Assembly (NCBI GenBank): GCA_020226215.1
Contig: CM035227.1
Location: 5,821,343-5,885,342, forward strand
DNA from: Sindora glabra
Lineage: Eukaryota; Streptophyta; Magnoliopsida; Fabales; Fabaceae
DNA length: 64,000 nt
Direction: 5' to 3'
A program made the translations under genes and the position numbers. Below, one piece after another: positions 1-13,359 of the stretch. Below the pieces are notes generated by a model. The model was not told the DNA's origin. It did no database searches and worked only from the letters and a program-made list of their open reading frames with translations. The first letter of the stretch is position 1; every line of letters starts with the position of its first letter.

Positions 1-3000
1 GAATATTGGTTTGCAGCCAAAAATCCTGGCTTGCCTATTTGTAAGCTAATTAGGTGTAGGCGTGATGAAAGGAACAGCTGCGTTTATAGCAATATGGCTC
101 CCTTAGCCTACGGAAGGGGACATTGAGTGTCATTTTCGTTAAGGGGGCTATGCTATATTGGGTTGTTGCCACTAATGGTCTTAAGAGATGATAGTGGTGG
201 GTCTCCACCAGGCGGCGCTCCACCCCCCCCCCCCCCCACTTTAATTTTCATCTTTATTTCCCCTTTTATGTGGCTTTGTTTCTTCCTCATTCAACTACAC
301 TGTATTAAAACCCCAACCCTCATTGTTTGGCTTGACGATTGAAAGATGAATTAATTAGAGTTTTTGAAGGCCACATAACAGTTTAATTTAAAACTTAAAT
401 ATGGTATACGAAATATTAAATTTGACTATTCAAATAATTTTAATTAATTTTTCAAGTTATGTATTTCAAATTTAACCATTATCTTGAATTAATCAAAGAC
501 TTTGAACATAATCGTTTTACTCCTTTGCAACTTCAAAAATTATTGTTAATGTCTAGTTATTCATTTCTTGAGTTGCAAGGTCAAGTGATGACTCGAACCA
601 TGAGTCACGGATTATAACTATGTTGCTTGAGGTACTCTATTAAATCTTGTAATCAGGGATTTTCACAAACACAAATCATGAAAGTTAGTATAAATATAAG
701 TTTCAGGAGAGAATCAAAACAATCGGTGGTGTGAACAAAATAACTCATAATATTTTTATAGTAAAATTCGAGGGATTCACAATAAATGATCTATTACTAG
801 AACAAGAGTCCCTCCCCCGGAAGGAATTGAAATCTTTTTTTCCTACCAAGTGTGTTGGGAGCCTAATTTTTTTCTGATTTGCTAAGATTATATATGTAGA
901 AGGGTAGATATATCACGTCTAACATCCCTTATCTTGAGTCTTCTAAGTGAAGGTGAGAAAGGAGTCAGAACACCTTTTTACATTATATTTCAAAAAACAA
1001 ATTCAAATCTCGTTAGAATTTTTTAGATGCAAATAATATATTTACAATATCCTACTAAATTTTCACCATTGCTACCATCTTGTGCAATTTGCATTTCTTT
1101 CCTCTCATGCATAGTCAAATTCCTGTTAGTATCACTACTGTATGCCAATTATATTATTTATCCTTATCTAGTCAACTAACTTAAAAATTTTGTATAAATT
1201 GTTAATATAATTGTATGTATCTATTCTCTATAAATACCCTCTTTTTGCTTATTCAGAAAGATAAATGAAATGACACACTTTCACGTAAGAGATTATAATG
1301 ATTTCCTTTTCTCAACAACCTTTATCTCAGAATACTCACTCTCTAACACAATTAGCAAAGTCACATTTTAAGATTCCATTATGGTACTTAATTATACCTT
1401 TATACTGTAGTTCGAAATTCACATCTCCTAAGCATTAGTTTTGAGAAGTTTTCAAACCCAAGCATAAACAATTTGTGCCCTTGAGTTAATACATACAAAC
1501 TGATCTGAACCGTATTGGGAGTGAAAAAAAGCTATGCAATTATATGTTTTGTATGCAAGCTAGCAATGAGAGGTCATTTTGAATTCGAAGGAGGGCAGAA
1601 TAAGGATAAAGAAGATGTAATGTATTAACATGGGTCCCTCGAAGCTTGGAAGTGGTTTATGATTGTGCATGGCTATACCTCTCTCATTGCTTTGGTTGGA
1701 AGACTATGCCAACCATTTGCAGGACGGCTCACGCTTTGCTGCCGAGCTAGCTATGCACTTTATTTGGTCGCTGCAATATTTTGGCCCTCTTTTCATCATT
1801 TCATGAACCTTAGCCTGCCATTTTTTCAATGCCTTTTCTAAGGGTATATATGCTTAGTACAGTCACTCATAATTGAATTTTTCTAGATACCAGAGAGTAT
1901 AATTATGTGGATGAAGAGATGATATAAAGAAGACAATACACCTATTCAAGGTACGTACTGATTACAAATTCAATCATTGGGCTCAATGGCCAATGGGTGA
2001 GAGTAATGAAAACCTATCCAACAAGAAGCCACAGTTAATGAGAAAGACTTCACAATGATTTTGTGAGAGAGTTTATGATGTATAGTAGCATAATAATATA
2101 CTACTTGATTTAATTATATATTAAATTGATAATTTTTAGGACACATTATATGTTAACAATTAAATCTAATAATATATTTTTCCTTTGTTTTATTTTATTG
2201 TATTTCGGCATTCCTATGAAATTTCAAATAAGGTGGCTTTTGTTTTCATTACTCCACAGTAAAACCTTATCATCATAGCATTTAATAAAATAAAGTAGTT
2301 TAGCACTGACAATGATATGCCGCCCAAAGTTCTAAAATACCCAACTTATTGACTGTTATCTGCCCGCACTTTCTTCAAAGGTTTACCGACTCACAGATTA
2401 CAAATCCCTCCACTTTATGCAAGCCTAATCATGTTCCTATGATCCAGGTCTAATAGAACATTCTAATGCATAAATTAGTTATTTGTTAATACTAATAACA
2501 GCTATAAGAATCTCGTGAAGAGGCAAAAGAGACTTTTCAGCAAGTTTTTCCCCCCTACCAATGATTGGAGATATTTTATTTTATTTTATTTATCTCAAAA
2601 TTTGTCCTGGCCATTTGGCTGGACATGCAAATCTACTATTTCCCCAAGTGTATATATTATATACGACAGAGCAAGAATTTGTTGATAAATCTTTAGAGTC
2701 TGTCCTCATCCAAAGTGCCGAAAAAAGTGTAATCCCATTTGGAAAGAACTGTAGACGAGTCTGTGATTTATTGAGTAATTGAGATTCAAAGCCCAGCAGC
2801 GTGGAGGAATTGTGGGTTTAGGTATTGAAAATTTATTCAAAGGCAGCATTAGTAGGGTAACGAAAAGTGGCTACGCTTTATTATATTGTGCTATTGAATG
2901 ACAACTCAAAGCACCCCTTATCAAGTCTATTTATCTCATCTCATTGTATTATTAGAAAGGATTTGATTACTTTGATCAGTTGGTTTTTGTTGGTAACACG

Positions 3001-6000
3001 TGTTATTGTCGATAATTTCTTCATTGACAATATTATATACATTAAAATAAAATCTAAAATTGAGTTTAGAATATAACTAAAAAATTATTAATTGAATATA
3101 AAATAGTAGAATGAATTTATAAAATTTAATCTAATAAATATAAAAAATTTAAAATTTAATTTTAAATATCACTTTTAAGTATTTTTATTTTTGTTCCTCG
3201 GCACGTTATTCTTTTTTTTTTCCCTCTAGTTTCATTGTATATAACATAGAGGATATAAGAGATATAACGTGTACATACACACAAAATTAAATCCATTATT
3301 ATTAGGAAGAATCTGATTCTTGTATTAAATTCATGAAAGGGATGCCTTACCATCGAGAATGAACCCGAACGTACTTCTCTTTTGATTTATATGGCAAACA
3401 GCATGATAGAACTAGAGATCTCCCTAAACATTAACATCAATTGACAATCACGTAAAAATAATCAAATGGTTCGGTGTGAGGAAAATTTCTAATGCTACGT
3501 TAATTCTAAAAATTCAATACTACTTTCATATTTTTTTTATAATTATATTAGTTTTTCTATTTTCAATATTAAATTTGATTTCTATTTTATAAAATATAGT
3601 AAGATATACCTTGCAATTAATTTTTATAAGAAAATTAATATATTTATTAAAAATTGTATGAAAATAATATTAAATTTTCAATATCAATATTGTACTAAAT
3701 TTTTTTTCAATGTAGGAGAATGAGTAAAAAGCAAAATAAATCGAAGAAATTTGAGAATTTATGATTAATTTTTTAAAATTATTTAACAATTTTTAATTTT
3801 AATATTTTTTTTCCTTCTCTAATGAAAAGATTTTTAGAACTTTTTTAAATATTTTAGTAGTCAAGAGGAAAATTATTTCTTACTTATCCATCCTAATTCC
3901 TCTCTTTTCTTCTCATTTTCTTTTTATGGTTTTCTTTTTCTTTTCTCGTATAACTTTCAACATATAATAAATTAAATTGAAAAAAAAACTGAAAAATGAA
4001 AAATAGATGATAAAACAAAGGAGATACGGAAGAGACAGAAAAGAAGAAGGAAGACATATTGAAGGAAAGAGCAGTTTATGAGCATGTTTTCAAATGGATT
4101 AATTAATATAATATGAGGGGAGTATTGTCTTGTCCCTAGACACAAGATGGAAGACATTTTTAGTCTGGAGGGACCGAATCAATATTTAGGAACTAAATTG
4201 ATAAAAAATTTTACTTGGGAATGAAATAGATAGAAATTTAATTTTATAATATAAGAATAGGTTTTTAGGATTTTTTATTTCAAAAAAAGAACCCTTATCT
4301 CAATTATGATTTGGCGGCCGAAAAACGAATTGGTGTAGATACAGATGCAAATTGCAAAATTGGTGAAATGTAGAAAAGTAGTGTTTATTTATAACTGTCA
4401 ATCAGCAAAAGGGTGGGTCGGTGGGTAGCTGTTCCCTGGGGTAAGACAACTCACCCCACCAATTATTCCTACTCATTTTATCTTTTCATCTTTCTAAATT
4501 TTCTTTTTTCTAAAATTTGGATAGGAGAGGATATAAATATACATATACATATATATATGCTTCCAAAGCTCGGAAGATGTATTAAAATTATGGTTCAAAA
4601 TTGCAGATGTGAATATGGTTGTAATTTTGTCATGATTAATATAGTATATACCTAGATACATAAAAAAAATTACGATAATTGTAATATAAAATTATAAGAA
4701 ATTATTATCGTAGTGTAATTCACAGTATTACATGTAATATTATGATTGTAGATTATAATTTAAAATTTTAATTGAAATTTTGAGATAACATTTGAAAAAT
4801 GTTTCGTAAAATAAATTCCGTACATACTCATCCAACCCAGAGGTAAGAAACACCGGGAACGATTTGGGAGCATTATGTTATTAACTTATCATTTATGAAA
4901 CAAGCAATGCAATTTTCTTTTATAAAAAACTAAGAATCTCTTCACCTAAAGTACAAATAAGAAAGAAAATAATTAAAGAAAAGATAACTGAGGCACTTGT
5001 TTTTTTCTATGTAAGCTCACATGACTCTGGAAACATTTGCAAGTGTCAAGGCTGCGTTGGCTGATATCAACATGAAATGGAAGTCCCTTTCCACCCATTT
5101 GCTACACACTGATGGAGTGATGGTGGTCAGCTAAAGGCTCAACTCAATTTCCCAACTTATGGTGGAATAAACTTTTTATACTCATGTGGAAATTTTGTGG
5201 TGAAAATGAAATCCTACAAATTTCTAACAGTCTGTTGAATCTTTTGCTTCTTTGCTTAATTATTTTCATCAACTAGTGGCACTAAAGATATTGCAATGGG
5301 GACAAATAGACAATCAAGCTCAGTTTGCAAAATTAACAGAGGATCAATGGTGAATTTAGTGACAAAAAAGAATCGTGTTGTTTGTATTTTTTTTTTTACG
5401 GTTGTATTTAACAAAAATACTATATGCATTAAAAGTAAAATTCGAAATTATATTCTAAATTTTTTATATCTATTGAATTAAATAATAATACATATAATAT
5501 TACTATTTATTTAACTGTACCTACTATACACTTGATGTAAAGATATAAAACCCACACTTTTTTCTTACGCATATAGTTTAACATTTTCTCCTTCAGTATT
5601 GTGAATTGTGTTAAATGATTTTGTCGATCCTCCTAACTTAAAATTGAATCAAATAATTATAAGAAGGCCATGAATAAATGAGGTTATCGTTTTAGGATGA
5701 TAAATTATTGTAGTTAATGCTTTATACGGCAGCATGTAACAATCAGGTTAGTATTGCAGAGGGGTGCCAAAAGTTGGTGTCATCAGCTCCGCAATTTTTG
5801 TAGTCTGCGCCGCTGGCGGACCTTAGCGCTTTAATCCAGTTTCTATAAAAAATTTGCACCAATTTACATAAACCATATTTTTCTTGCTTGGTTTGTTATG
5901 ATGTGCTTAATCAAAGTCAAGAAGCCAAAAAGGAGGAGAAAAATATTACAAGTCGAACGCTTTGAAGCATCTGACGGTGGGGAATTCATCTTGAGACAGA

Positions 6001-6142
6001 GAGATGAGAGGACTTTAGCAAAGCGTGATATATATTCCATTGGAGTTTACTCGTGGTTCTCTACTCTGTTCCCACCTTAACAGTACTGTTGCCATCTTTG
6101 TTGGCTGTACAGCTAAGCTTATTAAAGCTTGTAAACTTTGAA

Positions 6143-6144
<2 letters not shown>
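1..6144. other. AT-rich intergenic DNA, no gene seen
   Basis: No reading frame here has a recognisable domain, and the longest open stretches (under 85 codons) are low-complexity. There is a run of 15 C at 223-237. A GC-richer snippet around 5,780-5,835 stands out from its surroundings but matches no family I recognise. A segment at about 3,092-3,170 is similar, in inverted orientation, to about 20,208-20,287, so it is probably a dispersed repeat. Confidence 0.6.

Positions 6145-6176
<32 letters not shown>
6145..6176. repeat. (TC)16 microsatellite upstream of the DUF4408 gene
   Basis: An uninterrupted TC dinucleotide run lies about 460 bases before the start codon at 6,638. CT/GA tracts are common in plant core promoters and 5' leaders, so it may lie in the promoter or transcribed leader. 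Its position relative to the transcription start cannot be told from sequence. Confidence 0.85.
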
Positions 6177-6178
<2 letters not shown>

Positions 6179-6637
6179 GTTAGAAAAGCTTTACTATCAG
6201 TACCATGGACAGAAACCTGAAATTGTAAAATAGACTGTACATTAAATTCAGGTTCTAGCTGTCTCTTTCTTTTCTCAGGCAGAAGAATTTTTAGTACTCT
6301 TTCACCATAAATTAACTTTGCTTCTAGATTCATCCATGGGTTTTCATTATGTTTGAATCTATTTTCTACTTCATTTCTCTCATGAAACCTGCAGAAGTTT
6401 CTGATTCTCAGGTGTGACAAACTTCTACTTTAGAAGGAGCCTCAATTTGAAAAGTTTCTCAGCCAAAATCTGTTCTTGTATGTTACCTATTTCAAAATAT
6501 CACTCTACTAAGACTTTTGGTTTCTGGGTTTTTATTTTCTTGTTTTCCCAACAGCTTTCAGCAGAAAATTTCTCCTTTTTTTACCCTGCATAGACACAGT
6601 TATCTGTTCTCTGTGCAAAAATTTGTTCAGCTTGCAA

Positions 6638-7549
6638 ATGATGGATCTTTTTCGAAACCCATCTTCTCTAAAAGTAAGCAGATTTGAAACGGCCATATGG
6701 GCTACAAGGCTTGTGCTTATGTCTGTGGGGTTTATATCAACTCTTATTTTGCTCAGAGTGTCAATAATCCCATATACATTCGACCTTATCGTCTCAACTT
6801 TTCCTCGTCTTTGGATCTCAGCAAGAAGCTGGCTATCACCAGCGTTTGTTTACATCATTGTCAACTTCATCATAATCACCATTGTAGCTTCCTCAAACTT
6901 CCACCACAAAAACACGCCCTTTTCTGATTCAGCACCCACCGACTCCAAGCATACAGCCACCGTCACTTCCACCACCGCCATGACCGAGCATGCGGTTTTA
7001 GACACCACTGCCCGACACCTCCCATCTGAATCTGAAAGCCAGAGAAATGAAACCGAGGAAGAAGAAAAAGAGATTGTGGAACTGGAAGAAGTGAAAGACT
7101 CTAGCTTGTCCTTCAAGAAACCCCTTACCCACTCTTCACCAGAAAAATGCACCAATGACTATATCTTGCCGGACTCCGACGACGAAAGTGATGACACACT
7201 GGAAGCAAGATGGAAGGCAATCATGGAGGGACAAGGGAAATCCAAAATACCACAGCTGAAGAAGAGCGACACGTGGTCTGCCACTAACAGGATCACCAGA
7301 GCAAAGCCATTACACGACAATGAAGATGGTGGCGATGACCATGTGGCTTGGGCTAAGAAGGAGCTGAAAAAGTCAGATACTTTCAACGACACAGTTTCGC
7401 TGAGGAGGGAGAAATCAATGAGTCCAGAAGAATTGTACCGAAGAGCAGAGGCGTTTATCCAGAAGTTCAAGAATCAAATGAAGTTACAGAGGCTGGATTC
7501 TTATCAGCGTTTCATGGAAATGGTTAATCGTGGCGTTAAACGTGATTAA
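6638..7549 (+). CDS. DUF4408/DUF761 (cotton fibre protein-like) membrane protein
   Basis: A single-exon gene of 303 codons plus stop. Two adjacent ATG codons (6,638 and 6,641) are the first in frame. The frame is open a few codons further upstream, but only through a TTG. Two hydrophobic segments, at about residues 19-47 and 66-86, form the DUF4408 region. A long polar, Ser/Glu-rich and probably disordered stretch follows. Residues about 261-300 carry the DUF761 signature (SPEELYRRAEAFIQKFKNQM, then a YQRFMEM-type end). The DUF4408 plus DUF761 architecture is characteristic of the plant 'cotton fibre protein' family. Its biochemical role is not established; some members are linked to growth and stress responses. 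The N-terminal hydrophobic pair implies a membrane location, with the DUF761 tail on one face. A TC microsatellite lies upstream. No neighbouring gene is close enough to suggest shared regulation. The family call is firm; the function is unknown. Confidence 0.93.
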   Translation: MMDLFRNPSSLKVSRFETAIWATRLVLMSVGFISTLILLRVSIIPYTFDLIVSTFPRLWISARSWLSPAFVYIIVNFIIITIVASSNFHHKNTPFSDSAPTDSKHTATVTSTTAMTEHAVLDTTARHLPSESESQRNETEEEEKEIVELEEVKDSSLSFKKPLTHSSPEKCTNDYILPDSDDESDDTLEARWKAIMEGQGKSKIPQLKKSDTWSATNRITRAKPLHDNEDGGDDHVAWAKKELKKSDTFNDTVSLRREKSMSPEELYRRAEAFIQKFKNQMKLQRLDSYQRFMEMVNRGVKRD

Positions 7550-8894
7550 TCTTCGGTCACATTCAAAATTTGAGCAAAATGAGAGTCTATGGAATATCTT
7601 AACTAGTTGGAGGTATATATTCTCAAACTGTGTTTTAATTGTAGCATTGCTTGCTCATTACTTTGTCATTAATAAGCCTAATGCTGGAATTTTATTATCT
7701 TCTAGCTTGTAATCTTGCGTTCACTTTATAAACTATTATATCAGCTAGGGAAATTGCTTGAATATTACAATGATTTTGGGGCTATTTTTTCACTAATACG
7801 CTAATTAAGTAATAGTACTCAACTATAGCACTATCATGTGGAATCTTTCTGTATATAAAGCAAACATTGTTAATCAAATTTTTTTAGACTTTACATGTTT
7901 GTCTTTAAGATTTCTGACCTCAGAAGGATGCTATGGTTGCTTGTACCTGCATATATTTAAGTCCAAAAGGCAAAAGTATCTCTAAGCTTCTATGGCATCT
8001 TGTGAATTATATTCTGTTGTTGAAGGCTTGAAGCATGGGGTTTGTAACACCTGGCAAAACATAAGTCGTTGTTTGTATGATTAAAATTATCGAACTTTAA
8101 TAAGGCAGTTCCACCTACCGAGTACTACATTGAGTGCACTTAAACTATGTTGCACATACATTATATCATTTATCGGTTCTCTGCGTTGATGCCCTTTTTC
8201 TCCGATGGCAGGACTCGCTACGTACATATTTTTGCTGCCAAGACCGGAGAGTTGAATAAAGTATATCAGACGTAGCGGACTTTTTAATTCCTGTCGGGTT
8301 TCTTAATGACAGTTAATAGTTAGATTTTCCTTTGTTGTACTCTTTCATATATCTAGATCTTCTCCTAAATTCAGACCCCAATCTGTTGTGTATTATTTCT
8401 GATAAGGGGTACTATTAAGTATGTGGCATAAGACTAAGCCGCAGGAAGTGGACTACTTAAATGTACGATTTCCGCAATTTAATGCAGAGTTAATTTGCTA
8501 GCTAAGTTAAGATTCTCAAGAAAGAAGTTACTCCGTCAATTTTTTTTATAAATATTGTTTAAGATTAATGTATAAAGAGTAAAGTAGATAATATATTTTT
8601 TAAATATTATTTAAGATTAATATATAAAAATTAATGTAAATAACAAATAACCTGAATTTAAAAAGAGATGAATTGTACTTTATTAATATATTCTCTCTTA
8701 AAAATTAATCAGTAAGTAAAGTTGTTAAATATTTATTTAGATTATAAAGGTAATTTTTGAACGAAGATAATAAATATATTATTAATTTTTTAAAACAACA
8801 TATAAATATGAATAAAAAATTATCTTTTAAATAATATTTAAAAAAGAAAAGAGAGAATACTTAAAAATAAAATTGATTTACAATGAGTTCACTC
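7550..8894. other. 3' flank and AT-rich intergenic DNA
   Basis: No coding exon is recognised. The first few hundred bases are presumably the 3' UTR of the upstream gene. A weak inverted similarity between about 8,530-8,610 and about 8,800-8,865 suggests an old MITE, but its ends are too eroded to define. Confidence 0.5.
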
Positions 8895-9123
8895 TTGGAT
8901 TGGGTTCCTCTAAAATGCAAAGTTCATTTTATAGAATAAAATGTATCATTATGATTATTGATAAAAAAAATTAAAGATGTAGATAGTCATATATTAAAAA
9001 ATTATTTATTTATTTATTATCCTTCATAAAATTCTGAATCTTTGATCTCTTATCAGTCATTAAGAATTTTAATGATACACTTTAATTTCTAAAGTACATT
9101 TTTCACTTTGAAAGAATCCAATT
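8895..9123. mobile_element. MITE-like inverted-repeat element
   Basis: About 229 bp whose ends face each other. The left end (TTGGATTGGGTTCCTC, then AAATGCAAAGTTCA) and the reverse complement of the right end (AATTGGATTCTTTCAAAGTG) share a common core. The motif TGTATCATTA recurs in inverted orientation in both arms. There is no coding capacity. I could not find a convincing target-site duplication, so the superfamily is undecided. Confidence 0.5.
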
Positions 9124-10283
9124 CCTCAGTCTCTATGTTCACTCCTCATCACAAAGTTAGATTATCACTGTTACTTTAATTTAATTGTGTGAATAAAGTA
9201 AGTCATTTCTTTCAAAAAAGAAATTAATAATTGGTGGTGCTTATCGTTTATTATCTTTCATTGTATTGCGTTGCTGTAACAATTTACTCAGACACAGAAG
9301 CAATGCTCGTCTTATGTGTCTTGGATATTTGCAGATTTCCATATATGATGCTCTAGGCGTTATAAACTTCAGACTGAATAATTGCATGGGCTCGACAAGT
9401 GGACCCACATTTTGTAATGTAAAAATTGAAAAAGAATATGGCCATAATTTTTGGTAGTGGGAATTGGAAAAGCACTAAAACAGATAGAGTTGAATTGAAT
9501 TCAACGAATAATGAAAAAAAATGATAGTAACGTTAAGAGTGAGAGTCCGTGGTTAGTATGGAACCTTCAAAGAAGGTGTGCGTGCATTCTTGGCATGCGA
9601 AGCTTGGTTATAGGGTCAATATCATCAAAGGCGCATTTGGTTTTGGTATCAGCTTTGAGAGATTAGAGCCCTAAATTAGGTGATCACATGCATCTTATCT
9701 GTTGATCATTATAGACGTGGGATTTTGATGTTTCTTCAAGCATTGAGTCTAATTATGATGGCTGCCCTTTTCCATGCCGCTGAAAATTGAAACAAAGAGC
9801 CCTCCTCTCTTTTTTGTGCTGTCACGACTTATACTTTGTCTACAGGTGCTTATAAAGTAGGACCTTCTGCCTCCCTGGCATTTGAATTAATGGAAACGGC
9901 TAGTGGCACTCAAATATTTTAATCCAGAAGAAACCAGACCCATTAATTCTTCATCTCATTTAAAACCCCTTTTTTAATTCAATTAGAAAAGTTGAGTCAC
10001 AGAGTGCTTATTAACTTTCCTATTTTATTTATTATGTCTTCTGCCCTTTGCCTCTAACATTGATTGCGTTAGATACAAATGTGCAAAGGCATTTGGCAAT
10101 GAATAAAATTGGGCCCTTTTCTGGTTTATATCTTAACCATGAGGGACGTTTCGTTGTGATAGTGGCCATAATCATTCATGCCTAAATTTTAATAAAGAGG
10201 AATGCAGTAGAGGACCAAAGACTAAGACCCAACACTAGTATGCTACCGCTATCAAAGACACAGTCTTTTTCTTGACAATTACT
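9124..10283. other. Intergenic DNA, no gene seen
   Basis: Moderately AT-rich with no recognisable coding exon or RNA gene. It ends sharply where the low-copy duplicated segment begins, near 10,284. Confidence 0.5.
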
Positions 10284-11195
10284 ATTAGAAATACGTCAAA
10301 ATGCTTGAATATGTTGATTTGGCAGGGTCAAGTGGTGGACCGGGAGCTATGGAGGATGGACCCTGACAATAAATGACAGATATTTGTTTGTGCTTCCTGT
10401 TGGTTGCAGCAAGGGACGTTATTCTGGTTGGTAGGCGCAAGTACTCAATCCATACAGTAAAGCTTAACCCACGTCCAATGCAGATTTCCCATGTCTCTGT
10501 GAGAAAACGTGGTTGAATGAATGGAAATAAGAGAGTCAGAATAGTACTGTCACGACCAATTGTTAATTTTGCTATCCTTATGTCAGTCTCGTGAGATATA
10601 TATATATTATTTTTTAGACATCAAAAATAATAATCGATTGTTTCGGTGGAAGTATTGTTGGAATTCAAACAGACCCTCACATGAGTTACACGTACTAATG
10701 GTGTCCACGTTTAACAAGCCCTGCTGGGAGGAAGGATTGGTGTTTGGGTACTCTATTTTTTGATACTCTTCATGCGGAGATTGCAATCCGGAGACCAGGG
10801 ATGCTAGCTTTAGGACTCCTGATTTTCTGTGCTTTCAACCATTTATGGAAGATAACACTATCCATCTCCATTATCAGTAGTGATTTAAAGGTTTTATTTT
10901 TGTCTGTCTAGTGGTGGTGATTAGAAGCGAAAATCCCATTCCGGTTAACTGAGAGATGCGGAATAGATGGGGAGCCACCGGTTAGAATATTACTCTCACT
11001 GCTACGACAAAGCCCTTTGGTTTCTTCACCTGCAGAAGGCTGAAGGCCCAAAAGAAAAACACCCATGAGTATCACTAAAAGCAATATTTAAATTTGACCA
11101 GAAAACGCAATATTTAGCAATTTTTTTGGTCAAGTCTACTTAACATCCGGTGTATGGTAACGAATGCAACGCGACTTAGAAAAAGCCTTATAGTG
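10284..11195. repeat. Low-copy duplicated segment, copy A
   Basis: About 0.9 kb that is repeated in the same orientation at 31,535-32,085 plus 38,715-39,190. Shared blocks include ATGACAGATATTTGTTTGTG, CAACCATTTATGGAAGATAA and ATTGTTGGAATTCAAACA. The order is the same throughout and similarity is high but imperfect. Neither copy has a long reading frame. It could be a duplicated promoter or other intergenic segment, or an uncharacterised transposon. The base composition is less AT-rich than its surroundings. Copy A is contiguous; copy B is interrupted at the point equivalent to about 10,823 here. Confidence 0.85.
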
Positions 11196-11334
11196 AATCA
11201 GCATTACAAGGTCCATCAAAATAATACTTGTGATAAGAGATTCTAGGTGCACATATTTTATTAGTACGGTTTTGGTCAACATTTATTCATGAATGAAATG
11301 TAAATGATGCTACCAAATCCAAGTTTAAGCTCAC

Positions 11335-11342
11335 GTTACATC
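11335..11342. repeat. Left target-site duplication of the fold-back element
   Basis: GTTACATC, repeated exactly at 12,874-12,881 on the other side of the inverted-repeat element. Eight bases is typical of hAT elements and close to the 9 bp of Mutator-like elements. Confidence 0.8.
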
Positions 11343-11866
11343 GGGCCTTCTTACCGCCGCCCTTAGGTTAGAAAAAGAATTTTTCAATCCACTGTACAGT
11401 AAAAAGTATTTACCTAAATATTTAAAATTTATTTTTCTTTTAACAAATGCTGATCATGGGGAGGGAGACCCGTGATCCACCGTTCACATCAACCTCCCTC
11501 CCGTAATCCATTTATTTCGTTGAATTTGAATATTATTATTTTTGCTTCAAATTGACATTATTTTTTTAAAATTTTATTTATTTATAATTTATTTTTTTAT
11601 TTATAATTTTGACTTAAGTTATTTTTAATTTAATTTTTTATATTTTAAATGTTACTTTGATACTAATTATTCAAGATTTTAAATAATAATTAATAATTAT
11701 ATTAATTCTCATAATATTATAATATATATAATACAATAAAATTAGTAACTATTAAAAAATTATTAGAATAATTAAAATTTTAATAAATACTAAATTTTTA
11801 CTTATTCTCTTGTAAACTTACTAAATCGAATATTTAAATTATAAATTTAAAATTTTAACTCATAAT

Positions 11867-11937
<71 letters not shown>

Positions 11938-12873
11938 AAAAATATTTAACTAAATATGAAATTAGAACATAATCTGTATCATGAAAATAAATATTTTATT
12001 AGTAAACTATGTTAATACATAATATGATATAATTTAATTTATAAAAAATTAATTACATAACGATTATAATATTTAGCAATTTTAAAAAAAATATATTTTT
12101 TATAAATTAAATTGTATCACATTATGGATTATACAGATTATATTCAAGCATTATGTAGATTATATTTTTTTAAAAATTGCTAAATATTATAATTTGTATG
12201 TAATTAATTTTTTATAAATTAAATTGTATCACATTATGGATTAACATAATTTACTGATAAAATATTTATTTTTATGATGCAGATTATATTCTAATTTCAT
12301 ATTTAGTTAAATATTTTTACAAATATATACATCACATTATGATAAAACATAGTTTAAAATTTTAAATTTATAATTTAAATGTTTGATTTAGTAAGTTTAC
12401 AAGAGAATAAGTAAAAATCTAGTATTTATTAAAATTTTAATTATTTTAATAATTTTTTAATAGTTACTAATTTTATTGTATTATATATATTACAATATTA
12501 TGAGAATTAATATAATTATTAATTATTATTTAAAATCTTGAATAATTAGTATCAAAGTAACATTCAAAATATAAAAAATTAAATTAAATATAAGTAAGTC
12601 AAAATTATAAATAAAATACAAATAGAGAAATAAATTATAAATAAGTAAAATTTAAAAAAACTAATGTCAATTTGAAGCAAAAAAATAATATTTAAATTTA
12701 ATAAAATAAATAGATCACGGGAGGGAGGCTGACGTGAACAGTGGATCACGGGGTTTCCTTCCTCGTGATCAGCATTTATTAAAAAAAAATTTAAGTATTT
12801 GGGTAAATACTTTTTATTGTGCAGTGGATTGGGAAATTCTTTTTCTAACCTAAGAGCGGCAGTAAAAAAGCCT
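11343..12873. mobile_element. 1.5-kb fold-back (nearly full-length inverted repeat) transposon
   Basis: The whole element is a giant inverted repeat centred near 12,108. The left end reads GGGCCTTCTTACCGCC and the right end, reverse-complemented, reads AGGCTTTTTTACTGCC. Both continue with CTTAGGTTAGAAAAAGAATT, the ACTTTTTA/TAAAAAGT block, and a GC-richer block around GATCACGGG and GGGAGG. The two arms then mirror each other through AT-rich sequence to the centre. A perfect 8-bp direct repeat (GTTACATC) flanks it. There is no transposase. The left arm carries a long (TA)n expansion at 11,870-11,932 that the right arm lacks. It fits a non-autonomous hAT- or Mutator-type fold-back element. A transcript would form a hairpin of roughly 700 bp. 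Confidence 0.85.
11870..11932. repeat. (TA)n microsatellite inside the fold-back element
   Basis: An uninterrupted TA run of about 31 units in the left arm only. The matching position in the right arm (about 12,325) has only a few units, so the run expanded after insertion. Confidence 0.9.
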
Positions 12874-12881
12874 GTTACATC
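12874..12881. repeat. Right target-site duplication of the fold-back element
   Basis: GTTACATC, identical to 11,335-11,342. Confidence 0.8.
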
Positions 12882-13359
12882 CTTATAAAAATTTAAAATA
12901 TTTTGTGCGAGAATAATTAATTATTATAATGAAATTTAAAATAATTTCTTTTTTAATGTGTGAAATAGTTAAGAAAGGATTTAATGGATGCTTAAAACTA
13001 AGTATAATTAAAAATGAATAATTTTGTGTAGAAGATATTTAAGACATTTTTTTAATTTACCCTTGGTCATAATCTCTTCTTACTTTCAATTTCCGTCCTT
13101 TTCTCCATTTCTCTCTATAAGAAACACTTTAAGTCTCATCATCATCTTCTTCTTTTCTCTTCATTCAACTAAGGCATTGAACTTTATCAACCACTCATTC
13201 TTCAATTCTAGTAAAGTTTCTTAAACTTGTAATGCTCTTTTTGCATTCTTCTTTGGATTTGGAATGATTGAAGGTTTTAGCTTAAAAAAGCAGTTTTGAA
13301 ATCCTAATCCTAAATTTGTTAATTTTGAATGATTAGAGGCAAGTAAAACATAATTCCGT

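Noticed and set aside
6850..7470. Antisense frames opposite the DUF4408/DUF761 gene.
   Set aside because: They mirror the sense codons, encode nothing recognisable and have no sign of their own splice or promoter signals.
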